8,300 nucleotides of DNA from Clostridia bacterium (lineage in GTDB: Bacteria > Bacillota > Clostridia > Oscillospirales > Butyricicoccaceae): contig JAFYMQ010000222.1 in NCBI GenBank assembly GCA_017556565.1, positions 1 through 8,300 of the forward strand, given 5' to 3'. This document shows, piece by piece, positions 1 to 4,484 of this stretch (position 1 is its first letter; each line of letters starts with the position of its first letter). Below the pieces are notes generated by a model. The model ran no database searches, was not told the origin of the DNA, and saw only the letters and a program-made list of their open reading frames with translations. Made by a program: the position numbers and the translations under genes.

Positions 1-122
1 CCGCGTATCACCACAGGCCCGTCACTCAGAAGAGCGCAGATCATCAGTCTGTGAACGTCCGACTTGGAGGCTATGGCGGCGGCGCTGCCGCCGAGGGATG
101 CAGGGGTTACTGCTATATCCAT
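1..122 (-). CDS. aroA: 3-phosphoshikimate 1-carboxyvinyltransferase (EPSP synthase), N-terminal part, cut by window edge
   Basis: Only the first 40 codons are inside the window; the frame stays open to the edge. The product would join phosphoenolpyruvate to shikimate 3-phosphate in the cytoplasm, the sixth step of the shikimate pathway. The visible N-terminus starts MDIAVTPASLGGS and carries SKSDVHR at residues 19-25. This matches the EPSP synthase signature around the conserved Lys, Ser and Arg that contact substrate, followed by the family-typical ICALLSDGP stretch. The ATG at 122-120 lies 2 nt after the aroB stop codon. Its ribosome binding site GGGAGG is inside the last codons of aroB, so translation is probably coupled. 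Position after aroF, tyrA and aroB fits the assignment. The rest of the protein cannot be judged from this window. Confidence 0.88.
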   Translation of the reverse strand, partial: MDIAVTPASLGGSAAAIASKSDVHRLMICALLSDGPVVIR

Positions 123-124
123 TG

Positions 125-1180
125 TTATTTCCTCCCGTAGCGGGCATACTCGCGCAGGGTGCTGAGGGGCTCTTTTTTGAGGATGCACTCACCGATCCTG
201 TCTATCAGCACCAGAGTAATACTGTCGCCTGAGCGTTTTTTGTCAGACATGGCGGCTTGTGCAAGTTTGTCAGCCTCATAGTCGCAGCTGATGGGTAGCG
301 AATGTTTGAGCAGGCAGACTTCCACCCTGTCAGCCGTACCCTTTTGGGTGATACCCATAGCCTCGCCTGCGCGGGCAATAAGCGCCGTACCTGCAGCTAC
401 CGCGTGACCGTGGGTGACGGTGAAATTGCTGCACTTTTCTATTGCGTGACCAAGAGTGTGACCCAGATTGAGCAGTTTGCGCTCGCGCTGCTCAAGCTCG
501 TCTATCTCGACGATGTGAGCTTTGAGGGACACGCACTCGGTAATAATATCGGTCAGATCGTCCGGCTTGCCCTGAGCGAGTGTATCAAACAGTTTTTGGC
601 TGAAAAGCACGCCGTATTTGATGGTCTCTGCCATACCGTCGGCAATCTCATGCTGAGGCAGAGTTTTGAGTGTATCGGTGTCGCAGAGCACTATCTCAGG
701 CTGCTTGAAAGCTCCTGCAAGATTCTTGCCCGCGCCAAGATCGACACCGGTTTTGCCGCCCACAGAGGAGTCTACGGCGGCAAGCAGGGTGGTGGGGATC
801 TGTACGTAGCGAACACCGCGCAGGTACACGGCGGCTGCAAAGCCTGCCATATCACCTGTGACGCCGCCGCCCAGAGCTATTACGCAGTCGGTGCGTGAAA
901 ATCCCTGCTGAGCCAGCCACTCAAGAATATTCTCCACCGTGCTCAGCCGCTTGCTCTGCTCGCCTGCGGGGAATATATACACGCTTGAGTCTATGCCGGC
1001 ATTTTTCAGGCTTGTCTGCAGCGCCTCAAGATGCAGAGGTGCAACATTGGAGTCGGTTATGACTGCGGCGCGGACATCGGGCATAAGCGCTTTTATCCGC
1101 TCGCCTGCCTCGCTCAGCAGACCTGCACCTATATATACGTTGTATTGTTTTTGGGCTTTGACGGTGACACAACGTGTCAT
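125..1180 (-). CDS. aroB: 3-dehydroquinate synthase
   Basis: A 351-residue protein of normal length for bacterial dehydroquinate synthases. It converts DAHP to 3-dehydroquinate, the second shikimate pathway step, using NAD and a divalent metal in the cytoplasm. The N-terminal half holds the nucleotide-binding region with PAGEQSK at 71-77 and the glycine-rich GGGVTGDMAGFAAA at 104-117. This is followed by IPTTLLAAVDSSVGGKTGVD near 128-147, a hallmark of the family. Expected metal ligands are Glu185 (in GMAETIKYG), His241 (in NLGHTLGHAIE) and His257 (in HGHAVAAG); all are present. The ATG at 1180-1178 follows the tyrA stop by a single nucleotide. GGAGGAAA inside the end of tyrA serves as ribosome binding site, so the two genes are likely translationally coupled. 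No sign of damage. Confidence 0.97.
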   Translation of the reverse strand: MTRCVTVKAQKQYNVYIGAGLLSEAGERIKALMPDVRAAVITDSNVAPLHLEALQTSLKNAGIDSSVYIFPAGEQSKRLSTVENILEWLAQQGFSRTDCVIALGGGVTGDMAGFAAAVYLRGVRYVQIPTTLLAAVDSSVGGKTGVDLGAGKNLAGAFKQPEIVLCDTDTLKTLPQHEIADGMAETIKYGVLFSQKLFDTLAQGKPDDLTDIITECVSLKAHIVEIDELEQRERKLLNLGHTLGHAIEKCSNFTVTHGHAVAAGTALIARAGEAMGITQKGTADRVEVCLLKHSLPISCDYEADKLAQAAMSDKKRSGDSITLVLIDRIGECILKKEPLSTLREYARYGRK

Positions 1181-1181
1181 A

Positions 1182-2015
1182 TCAGTTTCCTCCCGCAGTT
1201 TCTTTCAGTTCTCTGCCGCGGCGCAGCAGCTGTGTTAATTTTTCCTCATCGCCGTCTTCCAGCACTTTGAGGTACTCACTTAAATTATCTACCAGTATGC
1301 GGAGTTCGTCAAGCAGATAATCGCGATTTCCCATAAAAAGCTCTGTCCACATATGCTCATCCAGCCGTGCAACACGGGTAAGATCCTTGTAACTGCCTGC
1401 CGAAAAGCCCATATGCATCTGTGCGGTGGGCGATTTTATGTAGGCATTGGATGTAATATGGGCAAGCTGGGAGGTGAAGGCGATTATTCTGTCATGCTCC
1501 TCTATATTGGAAAAGGTCACCACACCAAAGCCGATGGACAGATAAAAGGCCTTGAGCATCTCCAGGGTCTGTGCACGGCTTTCCCTGTCCAGAGTCAGGA
1601 TCATGGACGCACCACCGAACAACGTGACCGATGCATTGTGAAAACCGCCTGCCTCCCTGCCCGCCATGGGATGACCGCCCACGTATTCAAAGCCGTATCT
1701 GTCTGCCAGAGTTTTGAGCGGCTTGTAGACAAAAGTCTTGATGCCGCACAGATCGACAAACAGCGTGCCGCCCATACGGGGTGCTTTTTCTTCCATGACG
1801 CGGAGCAGGGCTTTGGGCGGCAGGGCTGCCATAATAAGATCGCAGCTCTTCAGCTTGTCGTCGGTCAGCTCCCCGTCGATAGCACCGGTCAGGCGGGCAA
1901 GGGTCATAGTCTCCCCGTCAATATCTATACCGAGGACTGTATGGCTTGTGGCGGCTTTTACAGCCTTTGCCATTGAGCCGCCTATCAGGCCAAGTCCGAT
2001 TATACCGATTATCAT
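1182..2015 (-). CDS. tyrA: Prephenate dehydrogenase
   Basis: A 277-residue protein of the TyrA/prephenate dehydrogenase family, which oxidatively decarboxylates prephenate to 4-hydroxyphenylpyruvate for tyrosine synthesis. The N-terminus is a Rossmann NAD(P)-binding fold with GLGLIGGS at residues 7-14. GGHPMAGRE at 113-121 contains the conserved His of the active-site region. TSQLAH at 181-186 and SYKDLTRVA at 208-216 are further family motifs. No chorismate mutase domain is fused, and the protein ends soon after the helical dimerisation domain, so it lacks the C-terminal ACT domain that many Firmicute TyrA proteins carry. A TTG five codons upstream (2030) keeps the frame open. I chose the ATG at 2015-2013 because GCGAGGT lies at the right distance before it and the protein then begins directly with the Rossmann strand. 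The gap from aroF is 18 nt. Confidence 0.95.
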   Translation of the reverse strand: MIIGIIGLGLIGGSMAKAVKAATSHTVLGIDIDGETMTLARLTGAIDGELTDDKLKSCDLIMAALPPKALLRVMEEKAPRMGGTLFVDLCGIKTFVYKPLKTLADRYGFEYVGGHPMAGREAGGFHNASVTLFGGASMILTLDRESRAQTLEMLKAFYLSIGFGVVTFSNIEEHDRIIAFTSQLAHITSNAYIKSPTAQMHMGFSAGSYKDLTRVARLDEHMWTELFMGNRDYLLDELRILVDNLSEYLKVLEDGDEEKLTQLLRRGRELKETAGGN

Positions 2016-2033
2016 AATATTACCTCGCAAAAA

Positions 2034-3038
2034 TTACAGACTGCAGATCTCTTTTACGCGGCTGAGCTTGGCTGCCAGCTTGTCAAAGGCTTCGGGACGG
2101 ATGGACTGAGGTCCGTCACAAAGTGCGTGGGGAGGATCGTTGTGTACCTCGATGATCAGTCCGTCTGCGCCTGCTGCAACCGCTGCGCAGGACAGAGGAT
2201 CAACCAGCTCGTTCTTGCCCGCCGAGTGGCTGGGGTCGATAACAACGGGCAGATGGGACAGCTGCTTGAGTACGGGAACTGCCGAAATATCCAGAGTGTT
2301 GCGGGTGTAGCTCTCAAAGGTGCGTATGCCGCGCTCGCACAGAATGACCTGATCGTTGCCGCCTGCCATGATGTACTCGGCGCTCATCAGCAGCTCCTCG
2401 TAGGTAGAGCTGAGACCGCGCTTGAGCAGGATGGGCTTCTGGGTAGCGCCCAGAGCCTTGAGCAGCTCGAAGTTCTGCATATTGCGTGCGCCTACCTGAA
2501 TAATATCCACATCGTCAAACAGAGGCAGCTGGGAGATGTCCATGATCTCGGTGACGATGGGCAGGCCGGTCAGCTTCTTGGCAAGAGACAGAAGTCTCAG
2601 ACCCTCTTCGCGCATACCCTGGAAGGAATAGGGCGAGGTGCGGGGCTTGAATGCGCCGCCGCGTAGCAGGTTGGCGCCCGAGGCTTTGACCTTCTGTGCG
2701 ATATCGCAGATCTGCTCCTCGCTCTCGACCGAGCAGGGGCCTGCGATCAGGGTCAGTGAGCCGCCGCCTATCTGTGTATTGCCGACTTTGATGACCGTGT
2801 CCTGGGGATGGAACTTGCGGTTGGCGTTTTTATAAGGCTCCTGAACGCGGCGGATAGCCTCGACTATATCCAGCGCAGAGATCAGGTCTATATCAAGATG
2901 GGTGGTATCGCCCACCAGGCCGAGAATGGTCTGGGTTGCACCTACCGTGGTATGGACGTCGATGCCTTTGCCGGACAGCCAGGAAACCAGATTGTTAAGC
3001 TGTGTCTGATCGGGGTTTTTCTTGAGAATTACTACCAT
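2034..3038 (-). CDS. aroF: 3-deoxy-7-phosphoheptulonate (DAHP) synthase, type I-beta with N-terminal regulatory domain
   Basis: A 334-residue enzyme condensing phosphoenolpyruvate and erythrose 4-phosphate to DAHP, the committed step of aromatic amino acid synthesis. Residues 1 to about 70 form the ferredoxin-like domain (VVILKKN start) that in the Thermotoga maritima enzyme mediates feedback inhibition by Tyr and Phe. The catalytic barrel follows, with AGPCSVES at 99-106, RGGAFKPRTSPYSFQG at 126-141, LKRG at 205-208, IDPSHSAGK at 267-275 and IIEVH at 295-299. Expected metal ligands Cys102, His271, Glu297 and Asp308 are all visible. The ATG at 3038-3036 has the ribosome binding site AAAGGAG at good spacing. 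It is the first structural gene of the operon and lies just behind a terminator and an aromatic-rich leader peptide gene, so it is likely attenuated. aroF is used by common Clostridia convention; aroG or aroA appear in other annotations of this family. Confidence 0.96.
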   Translation of the reverse strand: MVVILKKNPDQTQLNNLVSWLSGKGIDVHTTVGATQTILGLVGDTTHLDIDLISALDIVEAIRRVQEPYKNANRKFHPQDTVIKVGNTQIGGGSLTLIAGPCSVESEEQICDIAQKVKASGANLLRGGAFKPRTSPYSFQGMREEGLRLLSLAKKLTGLPIVTEIMDISQLPLFDDVDIIQVGARNMQNFELLKALGATQKPILLKRGLSSTYEELLMSAEYIMAGGNDQVILCERGIRTFESYTRNTLDISAVPVLKQLSHLPVVIDPSHSAGKNELVDPLSCAAVAAGADGLIIEVHNDPPHALCDGPQSIRPEAFDKLAAKLSRVKEICSL

Positions 3039-3090
3039 TTTTGATTTCTCCTTTGCCGCATGGGCTATCTGATTTTAATAATTTGCATAT

Positions 3091-3122
3091 AAAAAACCCC
3101 ACAGCGTCAGGCTGTGGGGTTT
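3091..3122 (-). terminator. Intrinsic terminator acting as attenuator ahead of aroF
   Basis: On the minus strand AAACCCCACAGC (3122-3111) pairs perfectly with GCTGTGGGGTTT (3105-3094) around a 5-nt loop (3110-3106). The 12-bp stem runs into six T residues (3096-3091). It lies after the promoter and leader peptide gene and 53 nt before the aroF start codon, so it can only act on the aroF transcript, as an attenuator. The 5' arm and loop can instead pair with an upstream segment inside the leader peptide gene (see the leader RNA). Confidence 0.93.
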
Positions 3123-3151
3123 AAGTCAAAGTTTATATTCCCGAACTTATC

Positions 3152-3247
3152 TCACACATTCGCAGCCCAACGCAAATAAGCCTTACCAAAGAAAAAGTAG
3201 GTAAAGCTAAAGTAAAAGTATGCAGCTGCGAAACGGATAGTGTTCAT
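3152..3247 (-). CDS. Aromatic-rich leader peptide (31 residues) for aroF operon attenuation
   Basis: A 31-codon ORF between the aroF promoter and the attenuator. It starts with ATG at 3247-3245, has the ribosome binding site GGAG (3258-3255) with a 7-nt spacer, and ends with TGA at 3154-3152. The peptide begins MNTIRFAAA, continues with YFYFSFTYFFF at residues 10-20, then GKAYLRWAANV. It holds 7 Phe, 4 Tyr and 1 Trp; 9 of the 11 residues at positions 10-20 are Phe or Tyr. Such clustering just before a terminator that controls a Phe/Tyr biosynthetic operon is the signature of a regulatory leader peptide, as in enterobacterial pheL (rich in Phe codons). The peptide itself probably has no function beyond being translated. 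The single Trp codon lies inside segment 2, so a stall there would mask that segment and is not expected to relieve termination. Too short for ordinary gene calling. Confidence 0.88.
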   Translation of the reverse strand: MNTIRFAAAYFYFSFTYFFFGKAYLRWAANV

Positions 3248-3275
3248 ATCGTTGCTCCAGTTCAAGTATGGGCAG

Positions 3276-3304
3276 ATTATAGCACCGCGCTTTAGCGTTG
3301 TCAA
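3276..3304 (-). promoter_or_regulatory. Consensus vegetative promoter of the aroF-tyrA-aroB-aroA operon
   Basis: On the minus strand a perfect TTGACA (3304-3299) is separated by 17 bp from a perfect TATAAT (3281-3276), preceded by TG one base upstream (extended -10). The start is predicted near A3269. An A-rich stretch just upstream (CAAAACAAAAAAG) could act as an UP element. The spacer contains a small dyad, CGCT-AA-AGCG (3297-3288), that may be accidental or an operator half. A promoter this strong fits control exerted afterwards by attenuation. Confidence 0.9.
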
Positions 3305-3331
3305 GTGGTATAGTAAGCTTTTTTGTTTTGT

Positions 3332-3589
3332 TTACATTTCTTCTTCTGCCCTGTATTTTGCTTTCGTTGCTGCGCCGCCCCGCAGATGCCGCTCATCCTT
3401 GTTCTTTTTCAGTACACCAGCGGTTTTTTCATACAGACTTCTGTCCACTTCTCTCAGTCTGGTCGTCACGTCCTTGTGTACCGTGGATTTGGATATCCCG
3501 AACTTCTTTGCCGCCGCGCGTACGGTTGCACCCGTGTCACAGATGTATGATGCCAAAAGAGCGCATCGCTCGTCTACATTCCACCTCAA
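3332..3589 (-). CDS. spoIIID: Sporulation transcription factor SpoIIID
   Basis: An 85-residue DNA-binding protein of the SpoIIID family, the mother-cell regulator that acts with SigE during endospore formation. A helix-turn-helix lies at about residues 20-42, with GATVRAAAKKFGISKSTVHKD closely matching the Bacillus subtilis protein as I remember it. The C-terminal basic segment contains ERHLRGGAATKAKY (66-79), also diagnostic. The start is a TTG at 3589-3587: AGAGGTGG (3602-3595) lies 5 nt before it, no in-frame ATG exists near, and from this start the distance to the helix-turn-helix equals that of the B. subtilis protein. An out-of-frame ATG-TAG lies just inside. The protein ends at about the family length. 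It stands alone between a terminator and the aroF promoter, with no terminator of its own visible. Confidence 0.95.
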   Translation of the reverse strand: MRWNVDERCALLASYICDTGATVRAAAKKFGISKSTVHKDVTTRLREVDRSLYEKTAGVLKKNKDERHLRGGAATKAKYRAEEEM

Positions 3590-3620
3590 TTATGCCACCT
3601 CTTTGTATGATCCTGTGGCA

Positions 3621-3649
3621 TATATATGTCGGTTTCCTGCCGAATATGA
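3621..3649 (-). promoter_or_regulatory. SigE-like promoter of spoIIID
   Basis: On the minus strand TCATATT (3649-3643) is followed after 14 bp by CATATATA (3628-3621). This resembles the B. subtilis SigE consensus, roughly ATATT, 14-15 bp, CATACAnT, with two mismatches in the -10. B. subtilis spoIIID is transcribed by SigE polymerase, so the match is expected. A start near 3613 would leave a roughly 24-nt leader with the ribosome binding site. The -35 directly abuts the T-tail of the upstream ABC gene terminator. Confidence 0.55.
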
Positions 3650-3680
3650 AAAAGCAGCCGCCCGATAATCGGGCGGCTGC
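3649..3680 (-). terminator. Intrinsic terminator after the ABC transporter gene
   Basis: GCAGCCGCCCGA (3680-3669 on the minus strand) pairs perfectly with TCGGGCGGCTGC (3665-3654) around a 3-nt loop. The 12-bp GC-rich stem is followed by five T residues (3653-3649). It starts 18 nt after the stop codon of the permease part. Confidence 0.94.
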
Positions 3681-3698
3681 AAGTTATGCTTATGGCTA

Positions 3699-4478
3699 TT
3701 ACTCTGTGCGCAGAGCGACGACAGGCTCTTTCTTGGCGGCAGAGCGGGAGGGGATGATACCTGCAACAACGGTGAGCAGCATGCTGATAACGATCAGCAT
3801 TGCGGCCACGGGTACAGGCAGATATGCGCTCAGGTTGGGGATATTGGTCAGGTAGTGGAGCAGTGCGTTGATGGGGATGCAGAGCAGGTAGGTAATGCCT
3901 ACGCCTATTGCGCCTGCAAAGCCGCCTATCAGCACGGTCTCGGCATTGAATACGCCCGATACGTTGCGCTTGGATGCGCCCAGTGCGCGGAGGATACCGA
4001 TCTCTTTGGTACGCTCCTGAACAGATATCAGGGTGATAACACCGATCATGATGGAGGATACTATCAGCGATACGGCAACAAAGGAGATAAGCACGTAGGT
4101 GATAGCATTGATGATGGTGGTGATAGAGGACATCATCAGGCCGACATAGTCGGTATATGCGATCTGGGACAGTTCGGGAACGTCTTTGTTGTAGTCCTCG
4201 ATAGCTGCCTCGATAACGTCTTTTTCTTCAAAGGATGCGGCATAGATATTGATGGATGCAGGCTCGTCGATATCAACAACGCCCAGCTCACGCATATTGC
4301 TCTCATAGGTGCTGTCGGAGAACTCAAGCACCTCATCGTGGTACTTGACAAACTGCTCGGTGGTGTAGGTCTGCATGGAGCCCTCAAGCATCATAGCCAG
4401 CTGGGTATAATCGTACTGGCTGAGCTGCTGCTTGACTGCCTGCGCCATCTGCATCTTGACCTGCTCAGCAACGATCAT
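3699..4478 (-). CDS. ABC transporter permease, C-terminal FtsX-type part (separated by in-frame stop)
   Basis: A 259-codon reading frame that continues the upstream ABC transporter gene in the same frame, after one TAA and one further codon. Residues 1 to about 115 are the end of a large extracellular domain. Three membrane helices follow, near 122-150, 178-204 and 222-243, forming the FtsX/MacB permease core. The cytoplasmic motif ERTKEIGILRALGAS (155-169) and the ending PSRSAAKKEPVVALRTE (243-259) are typical of MacB-like permeases. The first helix of the four-helix permease and the ATPase lie only in the upstream fragment, so this part alone should not be a functional transporter. The ATG at 4478-4476 is the first in-frame start after the stop. 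Ribosome binding in front of it is weak (GCGAGA about 9 nt upstream), so if made at all it may depend on re-initiation. It may equally be the tail of a broken gene. Confidence 0.85.
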   Translation of the reverse strand: MIVAEQVKMQMAQAVKQQLSQYDYTQLAMMLEGSMQTYTTEQFVKYHDEVLEFSDSTYESNMRELGVVDIDEPASINIYAASFEEKDVIEAAIEDYNKDVPELSQIAYTDYVGLMMSSITTIINAITYVLISFVAVSLIVSSIMIGVITLISVQERTKEIGILRALGASKRNVSGVFNAETVLIGGFAGAIGVGITYLLCIPINALLHYLTNIPNLSAYLPVPVAAMLIVISMLLTVVAGIIPSRSAAKKEPVVALRTE

Positions 4479-4481
4479 GGC

Positions 4482-4484
4482 TTA
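4482..4484 (-). other. In-frame TAA stop splitting the ABC transporter gene
   Basis: The minus-strand codons read GAG-ACC-TAA-GCC-ATG, with TAA at 4484-4482 in the same frame as both the 735-codon upstream part and the 259-codon downstream part. No shift or missing sequence is apparent: the extracellular domain continues on the other side. One base change would restore a 996-residue MacB-like protein. TAA also ends aroB, aroF, spoIIID and the DUF4097 gene in this window, so it is a normal stop here rather than a reassigned codon. Confidence 0.9.

Larger units (their letters stand above)
3091..3269 (-). ncRNA. Phe/Tyr attenuator leader RNA of the aroF operon
   Basis: This is the expected roughly 180-nt terminated transcript, from a predicted start near 3269 to the end of the U-run. 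Three alternative pairings are readable. Segment 1 UUCGCAGCU (3232-3224, codons 6-8 of the leader peptide) can pair over 9 bp with segment 2 GGCUGCGAA (3167-3159, codons 27-30). An overlapping segment 2 GUUGGGCUG (3171-3163) can pair over 9 bp, with two G-U pairs, with segment 3 CAGCCUGAC (3114-3106), which is the end of the terminator 5' arm plus its loop. Segments 3 and 4 form the terminator. The aromatic codons lie between segments 1 and 2, and the peptide stop codon is 5 nt beyond segment 2, so a ribosome at the stop would mask segment 2. This is the geometry of ribosome-mediated attenuation. The mechanism is inferred; folding energies were not computed. Confidence 0.8.

Noticed and set aside
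302..898. Plus-strand open frames opposite aroB, tyrA, aroF and the DUF4097 gene
   Set aside because: Each is antisense to a confidently identified gene with conserved motifs and shows no protein family resemblance.
3034..3063. Short ORF (ATG CGG CAA ...) overlapping the aroF start
   Set aside because: Nine codons containing the aroF ribosome binding site itself, without its own binding site; judged accidental.
3039..3275. T-box riboswitch in the aroF leader
   Set aside because: A T-box would be the usual Firmicute solution, but no T-box core sequence or specifier stem is visible, and the leader is too short and is occupied by the peptide gene.
4482..4484. TAA as a recoded or reassigned sense codon
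   Set aside because: Several intact genes in the window end with TAA, and selenocysteine and pyrrolysine recoding use TGA and TAG. Nonsense mutation, error or low-level readthrough is simpler.
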